Positions 16,800-24,809 of a stretch of DNA of 64,000 bases are shown here, in pieces. The notes under the pieces are model-generated. The model did no database searches, was not told the DNA's origin, and worked only from the letters and a program-made list of their open reading frames with translations. The stretch comes from an uncultured Eisenbergiella sp. (GTDB lineage: Bacteria; Bacillota; Clostridia; Lachnospirales; Lachnospiraceae). Positions within the stretch are counted from its first letter, which is position 1; each line of letters begins with the position of its first letter. The stretch is from positions 1 to 64,000 of the forward strand of contig CANQUI010000005.1 of assembly GCA_947626995.1 (NCBI GenBank), given 5' to 3'. The translations under genes and the position numbers were made by a program.

Positions 16800-17174
16800 A
16801 TGAAAAATTATACCATTACTGTAAATGGCAACGTATATGACGTCGTAGTGGAAGAAGGAGCAGGCGCTCCCGTACCCGCTCCCAAGGCAGCGCCCAAGGC
16901 GGCCCCAAAGGCGGCTCCCAAGGCGCCCGCAGCCAAACCTGCGGCGGCAGGCGCGGCCGGCAGCATCCGGGTAGAAGCGGGCGCGGCCGGTAAGGTGTTC
17001 AAGATTGACGCGGCGGTTGGCCAGGCGGTAAAATCGGGCGACGCGGTGGTTACCATCGAGGCCATGAAGATGGAGATCCCTGTTGTGGCGCCTCAGGACG
17101 GCACTGTGGCGAGCATTGATGTTGCGGTAGGCGATGCGGTAGAAGCGGGTTCTCTGCTGGCAACGTTAAACTGA
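16800..17174 (+). CDS. Biotin carboxyl carrier protein of the decarboxylase cluster
   Basis: A 124-residue biotin/lipoyl-attachment protein. A short N-terminal beta region is followed by an Ala/Pro/Lys linker with repeated APKA units (residues about 25-50) and the biotinyl domain. The biotin attachment motif EAMKMEIP places the modified lysine at K90. It should shuttle the carboxyl group between the two carboxyltransferases and the OadB pump. GGAGG lies 8-9 bases before the ATG. Confidence 0.93.
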   Translation: MKNYTITVNGNVYDVVVEEGAGAPVPAPKAAPKAAPKAAPKAPAAKPAAAGAAGSIRVEAGAAGKVFKIDAAVGQAVKSGDAVVTIEAMKMEIPVVAPQDGTVASIDVAVGDAVEAGSLLATLN

Positions 17175-17226
17175 TCCGGCTGCGGGCAAGCCGCAAGTCT
17201 GACTAACGACACAGGAGGTCAACAAA

Positions 17227-18378
17227 ATGTCTTATATTATGACTACATTGGACAACCTGATCCACCAGACGGCCTTTTTCAATATGACCTGGGGGAATCT
17301 GGTGATGATCGCGGTGGCCTGTGTATTCCTTTATCTGGCTATCGCCAAGGGATTTGAGCCGCTGCTCTTAGTTCCCATCGCATTCGGGATGCTGCTCGTC
17401 AACATTTATCCGGACATCATGATCCGTCCGGAGGAGGCATCCAACGGCGTGGGCGGTCTGCTGTATTATTTCTACGTTTTGGATGAATGGGCGATCCTGC
17501 CGTCCCTGATCTTTATGGGCGTGGGCGCCATGACGGATTTCGGCCCGCTGATTGCCAATCCCAAGAGCTTTCTGCTGGGCGCGGCGGCGCAGTTTGGTAT
17601 TTTTGCAGCGTACTTTGGCGCCATTGCCATGGGCTTTAACGATAAAGCGGCGGCTGCAATTTCCATCATCGGCGGCGCGGACGGCCCTACGTCCATCTTC
17701 CTTTGCTCTAAGCTGGGCCAGACCAACATTATGGGCCCCATCGCAGTGGCGGCGTATTCCTATATGTCCCTGGTGCCCATCATCCAGCCTCCCATCATGA
17801 AGGCGCTTACCACAGAAAAAGAGCGGAAGATCAAGATGGAACAGCTTCGTCCGGTTTCCAAACTGGAAAAGATCCTGTTCCCCATCATCGTTACCATTGT
17901 GGTATCCCTGATCCTTCCCACGACGGCTCCGCTGGTGGGCATGCTGATGCTGGGAAATCTGTTCCGCGAGTGCGGCGTGGTGCGCCAGCTGGCCGATACC
18001 GCGTCCAACGCGCTGATGTATATCGTCGTTATTTTGCTCGGCACTTCCGTAGGCGCTACGACCAGTGCGGAGGCGTTCCTGAATCTGGATACCTTAAAGA
18101 TCGTGGCTTTGGGCCTGATTGCCTTTGCATTCGGCACGGCGGCCGGCGTACTGTTCGGAAAGCTCATGTGCAGGCTCAGCGGCGGCAAGGTGAATCCGCT
18201 GATCGGCTCCGCAGGCGTTTCCGCGGTTCCGATGGCGGCCCGTGTTTCTCAAAAGGTGGGCGCCCAGGCGGATCCGACCAACTTCCTGCTGATGCACGCC
18301 ATGGGGCCCAATGTGGCGGGCGTTGTCGGCACGGCGGTTGCGGCCGGCACATTCATGGCGATCTTCGGCGTATTCTGA
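17227..18378 (+). CDS. oadB: Sodium-translocating decarboxylase beta subunit
   Basis: A 383-residue polytopic membrane protein that decarboxylates carboxybiotin and exports sodium ions. The family hallmark IIGGADGPTSIF is at residues 147-158, with D152 the expected key acidic residue. Several membrane helices flank it, and the C-terminal SAGVSAVPMAARV segment is also typical. Family members serve oxaloacetate, methylmalonyl-CoA, malonate or glutaconyl-CoA decarboxylases; neighbours here point to oxaloacetate and/or methylmalonyl-CoA. AGGAGG-type site 8 bases upstream. Confidence 0.95.
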   Translation: MSYIMTTLDNLIHQTAFFNMTWGNLVMIAVACVFLYLAIAKGFEPLLLVPIAFGMLLVNIYPDIMIRPEEASNGVGGLLYYFYVLDEWAILPSLIFMGVGAMTDFGPLIANPKSFLLGAAAQFGIFAAYFGAIAMGFNDKAAAAISIIGGADGPTSIFLCSKLGQTNIMGPIAVAAYSYMSLVPIIQPPIMKALTTEKERKIKMEQLRPVSKLEKILFPIIVTIVVSLILPTTAPLVGMLMLGNLFRECGVVRQLADTASNALMYIVVILLGTSVGATTSAEAFLNLDTLKIVALGLIAFAFGTAAGVLFGKLMCRLSGGKVNPLIGSAGVSAVPMAARVSQKVGAQADPTNFLLMHAMGPNVAGVVGTAVAAGTFMAIFGVF

Positions 18379-18431
18379 TACCGGTTCTGTAGCGGAACGC
18401 GATATACTAAACATTTATGGAGGGAAAGAAA

Positions 18432-19838
18432 ATGCCTGAAAAAAAACCGATCAAAATTACGGAAACCGTGCTCCGTGACGCGCATCAGTCCCTGATTGCG
18501 ACCAGGATGCCCACCGAGCTGATGCTTCCTATTGTGGATAAAATGGATAAGGTGGGCTATCATTCCGTGGAATGTTGGGGCGGTGCCACCTTCGACGCAT
18601 CTTTGCGTTTCTTAAAGGAAGATCCCTGGGAAAGACTGCGCAAGCTGCGGGACGGCTTCAAAAACACAAAGCTGCAGATGCTCTTTCGGGGACAGAACAT
18701 CCTGGGATACCGCCATTACGCCGATGACGTGGTGGAATATTTCGTTCAGAAATCCATCGCCAACGGCATTGATATCATCCGGATTTTCGACTGTTTAAAC
18801 GATCTGCGCAACCTGGAATGTGCGGTCCGGGCCTGCAATAAGGAAAAGGGACACGCACAGATCGCCCTGTCCTATACGCTGGGCGACGCCTATACGCTGG
18901 ATTACTGGATGAGCGTGGCAAAGCAGATCGAGGAGATGGGAGCGGATTCCATCTGCATCAAGGATATGGCCGGCCTGCTGGTGCCTTACGAGGCGGAAAA
19001 GCTGATCACCGCTATGAAGAGCGCCACGAAGCTGCCGATCCAGCTGCACACCCATTACACCTCCGGCGTTGCCAGCATGACATATCTGAAGGCGGTAGAG
19101 GCCGGCGTGGATGTAATCGACTGCGCCATGTCGCCGTTTGCGCTGGGCACTTCCCAGCCTGCCACCGAGGTGATGGTGGAAACGTTCCGCGGCACCCCTT
19201 ATGATACGGGGTATGACCAAAATCTTCTGGCGGAGATCGCGGATTATTTCCGTCCCTACCGCGAAGAGTGCTTAAAGAGCGGCCTGCTGGATCCCAAGGT
19301 ACTGGGCGTCAATATCAAGACGCTGATGTATCAGGTGCCCGGCGGTATGCTCTCCAACATGGTAAGTCAGTTGAAAGAGCAGAACGCCAGCGATAAGTAT
19401 GACGAGGTGCTCCAGGAGATTCCGAGAGTCCGTAAGGACTTCGGCGAGCCCCCTCTGGTGACGCCTTCTTCCCAGATCGTCGGCACGCAGGCCGTGTTTA
19501 ACGTCCTCATGGGCGAGCGCTACAAGGTGGCTACCGGCGAGACCAAGGATCTGCTTTCCGGCAAATACGGCAAAACGGTAAAGCCGTTCAATGCGGAAGT
19601 GCAAAAGAAGGTCATCGGCGACGGCGAAGTGATCACCTGCCGTCCTGCGGATCTGATTCCCAACGAGCTTGCGCAGATTGAGGAAAAGATGAAACAGTGG
19701 AAACAGCAGGACGAGGATGTGCTTTCCTATGCGCTGTTCCCGCAGGTTGCCGTAGACTTCTTTAAATATCGTCAGGCACAGCAGGAAAAGGTTGATATGA
19801 CCCAGGCGGATTCCGCAAACGCCGCCTACCCTGTATAA
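18432..19838 (+). CDS. Oxaloacetate decarboxylase alpha / transcarboxylase 5S-like carboxyltransferase
   Basis: A TIM-barrel carboxyltransferase acting between oxaloacetate/pyruvate and biotin. It begins with the family signature ITETVLRDAHQSLIATRM and includes the arginine-rich LFRGQNILGYRHYADD, a CIKDMAGLL lysine region and the zinc-binding HTHYTSG. The biotinyl domain usual in OadA is absent; the stand-alone carrier at 16800 replaces it. Start 18432 is preferred to 18417 because GGAGGG lies 7 bases ahead, giving 468 residues. It could equally serve as pyruvate carboxylase subunit B. Confidence 0.9.
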   Translation: MPEKKPIKITETVLRDAHQSLIATRMPTELMLPIVDKMDKVGYHSVECWGGATFDASLRFLKEDPWERLRKLRDGFKNTKLQMLFRGQNILGYRHYADDVVEYFVQKSIANGIDIIRIFDCLNDLRNLECAVRACNKEKGHAQIALSYTLGDAYTLDYWMSVAKQIEEMGADSICIKDMAGLLVPYEAEKLITAMKSATKLPIQLHTHYTSGVASMTYLKAVEAGVDVIDCAMSPFALGTSQPATEVMVETFRGTPYDTGYDQNLLAEIADYFRPYREECLKSGLLDPKVLGVNIKTLMYQVPGGMLSNMVSQLKEQNASDKYDEVLQEIPRVRKDFGEPPLVTPSSQIVGTQAVFNVLMGERYKVATGETKDLLSGKYGKTVKPFNAEVQKKVIGDGEVITCRPADLIPNELAQIEEKMKQWKQQDEDVLSYALFPQVAVDFFKYRQAQQEKVDMTQADSANAAYPV

Positions 19839-19859
19839 AACGCTTTCGGGCATGATCCG

Positions 19860-19892
19860 ATACGGCCGCACCTGCCTGGTGCGGCCGTATTT
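19860..19892 (+). terminator. Terminator closing the decarboxylase cluster
   Basis: A 13-bp perfect stem (19860-19872 with 19878-19890) around a 5-base loop, followed by a short T-run only. Confidence 0.7.
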
Positions 19893-19923
19893 GAAATGAG
19901 GATCGCGTAATGAGGACGAGGAT

Positions 19924-20844
19924 ATGGAAGGCAGAAACGATATCATTACCAGGATCAACGAAAAATACGCGTCCATGAGCAAAGGGCAAAAGGCCATCGC
20001 CGCTTATCTGGCAGAGCATTACGAGCAGGCGGCCTTTATGACGGCGGCGCGGCTGGGCGAGACGCTTTCGATCAGCGAATCCACGGTGGTGCGCTTTGCT
20101 GCGGCCCTGGGATACAAAGGATATCCGCAGATGCAGGAGGCCGTGGCGGAGCTGCTCAAAGGCAGAATCCACCGGGCCGAGCGTGTGCAAAAGGCATACG
20201 AAAACAACAGCCAGTCGGAGGTGCTGACCTCTGTGCTTACCAGCGACATGGAAAAGATCCGGCACACCATCGACCACCTGGATCCGGCGGCGTTTGATAC
20301 CGCGGTGGACCTGATCCTGAACGCGCGCACCGTATATATCCTGGGCGTTCGCAGCTGCGAGCCGCTGGCGGAGTTTCTCAGCTTCTATCTGCATATGATC
20401 CGGGACGGCGTGACGCAGATCAAAACAAGCAGTCCCAGCGAGATTTTTGAGCAGATGCTGCGCGTCGGCGCGCAGGATTGCGTGATCGGCATCAGCTTTC
20501 CCCGTTATTCCGTCCGTACGCTCAAGGCCATGGAATTTGCCAATGACCGAAGCGCCAAGATCATCACCATTACGGACAGCGTACATTCGCCCATGAATCT
20601 GTATTCCTCCTGTAATCTGCTGGCCAGAAGCGACATGGTCTCGATCGTGGATTCTCTGGTCGCGCCGCTTTCTGTCATCAACGCGCTGGTGGTGGCGCTC
20701 TGTCTGAAACGGCCGGATCAGCTCAAACGGGATCTGGAGGAACTGGAGCGGGCCTGGAGGGATTACCAGGTATATCAGAAGGACGAAATCGATTTTATCA
20801 ACGAATCCATGTTTGATCTGCCTTTTTTGGATAAAAAAGGATAA
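19924..20844 (+). CDS. MurR/RpiR family transcriptional regulator
   Basis: A 306-residue regulator with an N-terminal RpiR helix-turn-helix (LGETLSISESTVVRFAAALG at about 41-60) and a C-terminal sugar-isomerase (SIS) domain that normally senses a phosphosugar (VYILGVRSCEPLAEFLSFYL). There is no transporter or sugar gene next to it, so its target is unknown. It ends 6 bp before the next gene. Confidence 0.9.
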   Translation: MEGRNDIITRINEKYASMSKGQKAIAAYLAEHYEQAAFMTAARLGETLSISESTVVRFAAALGYKGYPQMQEAVAELLKGRIHRAERVQKAYENNSQSEVLTSVLTSDMEKIRHTIDHLDPAAFDTAVDLILNARTVYILGVRSCEPLAEFLSFYLHMIRDGVTQIKTSSPSEIFEQMLRVGAQDCVIGISFPRYSVRTLKAMEFANDRSAKIITITDSVHSPMNLYSSCNLLARSDMVSIVDSLVAPLSVINALVVALCLKRPDQLKRDLEELERAWRDYQVYQKDEIDFINESMFDLPFLDKKG

Positions 20845-20850
20845 TGCGGG

Positions 20851-22113
20851 ATGAAAAAAAGGATCGCGATCGTGGGAGCCGGCGCGGCCGGCATGATGGC
20901 CGCCTGCGCCGCCGCCAAAGCAGGATGTCAGGTTACGGTATATGAAAAAAACGAAAAGCCGGGGAAAAAGATCTATATCACGGGAAAGGGAAGATGCAAT
21001 CTGACCAACGCCTGCGAGCGGACGGATTTTTTTGAAAATGTGGTGCGCAATCCCCGGTTTCTCTACAGCGCCTTTTTTCGATTTGACAACCGCAGCGTCA
21101 TGGATTTTTTTGAAGCGCAGGGCTGCCGGCTGAAGGTGGAGAGGGGGAATCGGGTCTTTCCGGTTTCCGATCATGCCTCGGATGTGACCCGGGCGCTTGT
21201 GGACGCGATGCAAAAGGCGGGCGTCTTACTCCAGACGCGCTGCGAAGGCAGGCGGATCCTGCAGGATGCGGACGGCGCCGTCTGCGGTCTGGAGCTGTCG
21301 GACGGAAGAAAGATAGAGGCGGACGCTGTGATTCTGGCTACCGGAGGCCTGTCTTATCCATCCACCGGTTCCACCGGGGACGGACTGAAAATGGCCGGCA
21401 AGCTGGGACATGAAATCGTGTCCTGCAGTCCTGCCCTGGCACCGTTTGAGACACAACAGGACTGGTGCAGACAGCTTCAGGGGCTGACGCTGAAAAATGT
21501 GGAGCTTTCCCTGATGCAGGGGAAAAAGGAACGATACCGCGGGCGCGGGGAAATGCTGTTTACCCATTTTGGCGTCAGCGGCCCGCTGGTGCTGACCGCG
21601 TCCAGTTATCTGGATGGCGCGGGACAGAAGACGGCGGCGCTTTCTTTGAATCTCAAACCGGCGCTGAATCGCGAACAGCTGGACCGCCGCCTGCTGCGGG
21701 ATTTTGAAGAGCAGAAAAACCGGCGGTTTAAAAATGCGTTGGGCGGTCTGTTTCCGGCCCGGCTGATCCCGGTGATGACGGCGCTGTCCGGGATCGATCC
21801 GGAAACAAAGGTAAACGAGATTACCCGGCAGCAGCGGCTGAATTTTGTGTCCCTGATCCGGGAGCTTCCCATAACAGTCACCGGTATCCGGGGATTTGCG
21901 GAAGCGATTATCACAAGAGGGGGCGTGTCGGTGCGGGAGGTCAACCCCTCCACGATGGAATCCAGGCGCGTTAAGGGATTGTATTTTGCGGGAGAACTGT
22001 TGGATGTGGACGCGCTCACCGGCGGCTTCAATCTGCAGATCGCCTGGTCCACGGGGCGCCTTGCCGGGGAAAGCGCAGCCGACGCCAATAAGGAAGGGGA
22101 GAAGAAACCATGA
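20851..22113 (+). CDS. YhiN/HI0933-type FAD-dependent oxidoreductase
   Basis: A 420-residue flavoprotein of the HI0933-like family. The N-terminal dinucleotide-binding loop is IVGAGAAGMMAACAAAKAG, and the family marker GKGRCNLTNA follows. The C-terminal FAD contact (GLYFAGELLDVDALTGGFN) is intact. The reaction is poorly defined for this family. Its stop overlaps the cmk start by ATGA, indicating translational coupling. Confidence 0.9.
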   Translation: MKKRIAIVGAGAAGMMAACAAAKAGCQVTVYEKNEKPGKKIYITGKGRCNLTNACERTDFFENVVRNPRFLYSAFFRFDNRSVMDFFEAQGCRLKVERGNRVFPVSDHASDVTRALVDAMQKAGVLLQTRCEGRRILQDADGAVCGLELSDGRKIEADAVILATGGLSYPSTGSTGDGLKMAGKLGHEIVSCSPALAPFETQQDWCRQLQGLTLKNVELSLMQGKKERYRGRGEMLFTHFGVSGPLVLTASSYLDGAGQKTAALSLNLKPALNREQLDRRLLRDFEEQKNRRFKNALGGLFPARLIPVMTALSGIDPETKVNEITRQQRLNFVSLIRELPITVTGIRGFAEAIITRGGVSVREVNPSTMESRRVKGLYFAGELLDVDALTGGFNLQIAWSTGRLAGESAADANKEGEKKP

Positions 22114-22781
22114 GTTACAGCATCGCCATTGACGGCCCCGCCGGAGCGGGAAAGAGCACCATCGCACGGATTGTGGCGCAAAAAAAAGGATGTCTTTATG
22201 TGGACACCGGGGCAATGTACCGCGCGCTGGCGCTGTTCTTTCTCCGGGAGGGGTTAGAGGGAACCGATCAGGCCGCCATCGAAGGCTGCTGCAAAAAGGC
22301 GCAAATCACGCTGGGCTTTGAAAACAAAACGCAGGTGGTTTATTTAAACGGGGAGAACGTGAACGGGCTGATTCGGACACAGGAAGTGGGGGATATGGCC
22401 TCTGTCACCTCCCGGTATCCGAAAGTACGTCAGGAACTAGTGCGGATGCAGCAAAAAATCGCCGGGGACACAGATGTGGTCATGGACGGAAGGGACATCG
22501 GAACCTGCGTGCTGCCAGACGCGACGGTCAAGATCTTTTTGACGGCCCGCGTGGACGTCAGGGCAAAAAGGCGCTATCGGGAGCTTCTGGAGCGAAAAGA
22601 GACGTGCAGCCTTGCCGCGGTGGAAGAGGAAATCCGAAAGCGGGACCATCAGGACATGACCCGGGCCGTCTCCCCGCTGCGACAGGCAAAGGACGCGGTT
22701 TTGGTGGATACCTCCGATCTTTCCATCGACCAGGCGGCGGATGCGATCCTGGAAATCTGCAGGCAGAAAGGGTGTGTGTAA
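22110..22781 (+). CDS. cmk: Cytidylate kinase
   Basis: Phosphorylates CMP and dCMP. The P-loop GPAGAGKST is at residues 9-17, and the product has VDTGAMYRALAL and MDGRDIGTCVLPDA, both typical of the family. It is 223 residues long. It is coupled on both sides: an ATGA overlap with the flavoprotein gene and an ispH start immediately after its stop. Confidence 0.96.
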   Translation: MSYSIAIDGPAGAGKSTIARIVAQKKGCLYVDTGAMYRALALFFLREGLEGTDQAAIEGCCKKAQITLGFENKTQVVYLNGENVNGLIRTQEVGDMASVTSRYPKVRQELVRMQQKIAGDTDVVMDGRDIGTCVLPDATVKIFLTARVDVRAKRRYRELLERKETCSLAAVEEEIRKRDHQDMTRAVSPLRQAKDAVLVDTSDLSIDQAADAILEICRQKGCV

Positions 22782-23630
22782 GTGGAAGTTTTGGTAGCCA
22801 AAAGCGCCGGTTTTTGTTTCGGGGTAAAACGGGCGGTGGAAACCGTATACGAGCAGATTCAAAAGGGCGGGAAAATTTATACCTACGGCCCCATCATCCA
22901 TAATGAGCAGGTGGTCGAGGATCAGCAAAAAAAAGGCGTATCCGTCATTACATCGGAAGAAGAACTGCAAAAGCTGACGCAGGGCACCGTCATCATCCGT
23001 TCCCATGGCGTGCCCAAGCGGATCTACGAGCAGATTGAGAGGCAGGGGCTTTCCTGTGTGGACGCCACCTGTCCGTTTGTCAAACGGATTCACCGCATTG
23101 TGGAAAAGGAGAGCGCCCGGGGCAAACAGATCCTCATCATCGGAAACGCCGGGCACCCGGAGGTGGAGGGGATCATGGGCTGGTCCTCCTCTAAGGCGGC
23201 AGTGGTGGAAACGCCGGAAGAAATAGCCAAAATCCGGCTGGATTTGGATCGCCCGGTCTGCATTGTTTCGCAAACGACATTTAACTACAATAAATTTAAA
23301 GAATTAGTTGAAATTTTCACCAAAAGAGGGTATGATATTAGTGTTGTGAATACTATCTGTAACGCAACTGAGGAAAGACAGACTGAAACCAGAGAAATTG
23401 CTGCCAAAGTTGATGCTATGATTGTAATAGGAGGCAGGCACAGTTCCAACACCAGGAAGCTGTATGAGATTTGCAGTCAGGAATGTGCCCGCACCTATTT
23501 TTTACAGACACTGGATGACTTGCATTTAGAACTACCTGAATCTGTCCGACTAGTGGGTATTACAGCCGGGGCGTCTACCCCGAATAAAATCATCGAGGAG
23601 GTTCAAAATTATGTCAGAATTAACTTTTGA
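22782..23630 (+). CDS. ispH: 4-hydroxy-3-methylbut-2-enyl diphosphate reductase
   Basis: Last enzyme of the MEP isoprenoid pathway, with an oxygen-sensitive iron-sulfur cluster. The three cluster cysteines are C12 (SAGFCFGV), C97 (DATCPFVK) and C193 (TICNATEERQ). The start is GTG 22782, directly after the cmk stop. From about 23276 onward the base composition drops sharply: by hand count 22% GC at 23281-23340 and about 41% over 23281-23580, against 63% at 23161-23220, while the protein stays intact. In many Clostridia ispH is fused to the S1 protein; here the two genes overlap by 20 bases in different frames. Confidence 0.96.
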   Translation: MEVLVAKSAGFCFGVKRAVETVYEQIQKGGKIYTYGPIIHNEQVVEDQQKKGVSVITSEEELQKLTQGTVIIRSHGVPKRIYEQIERQGLSCVDATCPFVKRIHRIVEKESARGKQILIIGNAGHPEVEGIMGWSSSKAAVVETPEEIAKIRLDLDRPVCIVSQTTFNYNKFKELVEIFTKRGYDISVVNTICNATEERQTETREIAAKVDAMIVIGGRHSSNTRKLYEICSQECARTYFLQTLDDLHLELPESVRLVGITAGASTPNKIIEEVQNYVRINF

Positions 23631-24762
23631 ACAGATGCTGGACGCATCACTGAAAACAATACATGCAGGAGAGGTAGTCGAAGGTACAGTCATTGATGTA
23701 AAGCCCGAAGAAGCGGTACTGAACATCGGATACAAGTCCGATGGGATCCTGACGAAGAATGAGTATACCAACGATTCCAGCGTGGATCTGACCGAAGTCG
23801 TAAAGCCTGGTGATACGATGGAAGTAAAGGTACTTAAGGTAAACGACGGAGAGGGACAGGTGCTTTTGACCTACAAGAGACTGGCCGCCGACAGAGGCAA
23901 CAAGAGGATTGAAGAGGCGTTCAACAACCATGAGGTCCTTACGGCAAAGGTAGCGCAGGTGCTGGACGGCGGGCTGATCGTAGTTGTGGAGGAAGTGCGG
24001 ATCTTTATCCCCGCGAGCCTGGTATCCGATACGTATGAGAGAGACCTGACCAAATATGCCGATCAGGAGATCGAGTTTGTCATCAGCGAGTACAATCCCA
24101 GAAGAAGAAGATACATTGGCGACCGCAAGCAGCTGATCGTTGCGAAGAAGGCCAAGCTGCAGGAAGAACTGTTTGCCCGCATCAAGGAAGGCGACGTGGT
24201 GGAAGGCGTCGTGAAGAATGTGACGGATTTCGGCGCGTTCATTGATCTGGGCGGGGCCGACGGCCTGCTTCATATTTCCGAGATGTCCTGGGGACGGATC
24301 GAGCATCCCAAAAAGGTATTCAAGGTGGGCGAGAAGTTAAACGTCCTGATTAAAGAAATCAACGGCAACAAAGTGGCGCTGAGCCTGAAATTCGAGGATC
24401 AGAACCCCTGGAAGGGCGCGGCGGAAAAATACGCCATCGGCAATGTGGTCACCGGCAGAGTAGCCAGAATGACGGACTTTGGCGCTTTCGTGGAACTGGA
24501 ACCCGGTATCGACGCCCTGCTGCATGTTTCCCAGATCTCCAAAGAGCATGTGGAAAAGCCGGCGGACGTTTTAAAGATCGGTCAGGAGATTACCGCCAAG
24601 GTTGTGGACTTTAACGAGGACAGCAGAAAAATCAGCTTAAGCATCAAGGCGCTGCTTGCTCCGGAACCCAAAAAGACCGGCGAGGCGGCCCCCGAAAAGG
24701 ACGATGCGGATGTGGTATCCGTGGATATCAACGCCGTCATTGCGAAACAGGACGCAGAATAA
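23611..24762 (+). CDS. S1 RNA-binding domain protein (ribosomal protein S1-like)
   Basis: A 383-residue protein with four S1 repeats (about 18-85, 102-170, 188-257 and 274-343), visible as GEVVEGTVIDVKPEEAVL, VVEGVVKNVTDFGAFIDLGG and VVTGRVARMTDFGAFVELEP. It ends in an acidic, Pro/Lys-rich tail. It should bind mRNA, possibly on the ribosome. The ATG is inside the 3' end of ispH, and the AGGAGG used (about 23596) is also inside ispH. Confidence 0.93.
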   Translation: MSELTFEQMLDASLKTIHAGEVVEGTVIDVKPEEAVLNIGYKSDGILTKNEYTNDSSVDLTEVVKPGDTMEVKVLKVNDGEGQVLLTYKRLAADRGNKRIEEAFNNHEVLTAKVAQVLDGGLIVVVEEVRIFIPASLVSDTYERDLTKYADQEIEFVISEYNPRRRRYIGDRKQLIVAKKAKLQEELFARIKEGDVVEGVVKNVTDFGAFIDLGGADGLLHISEMSWGRIEHPKKVFKVGEKLNVLIKEINGNKVALSLKFEDQNPWKGAAEKYAIGNVVTGRVARMTDFGAFVELEPGIDALLHVSQISKEHVEKPADVLKIGQEITAKVVDFNEDSRKISLSIKALLAPEPKKTGEAAPEKDDADVVSVDINAVIAKQDAE

Positions 24763-24774
24763 AATAAAAACCCC

Positions 24775-24809
24775 AAAGGACACTGGAGTCGGATTCAGTG
24801 TCCTTTTTT
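24775..24809. terminator. Two-way terminator between the S1 and YprB-type genes
   Basis: Stem AAAGGACACTG (24775-24785) pairs with CAGTGTCCTTT (24796-24806); a T-run follows on the plus strand, and on the minus strand the complement of AAAATAAAAACCCC gives a second T-rich tail. The stop codon of the minus-strand gene lies in the stem. Confidence 0.85.

Noticed and set aside
16860-16950. Short tandem repeats as a possible CRISPR or satellite array
   Set aside because: They encode the Ala-Pro-Lys linker of the biotin carrier, in frame, with no spacers.
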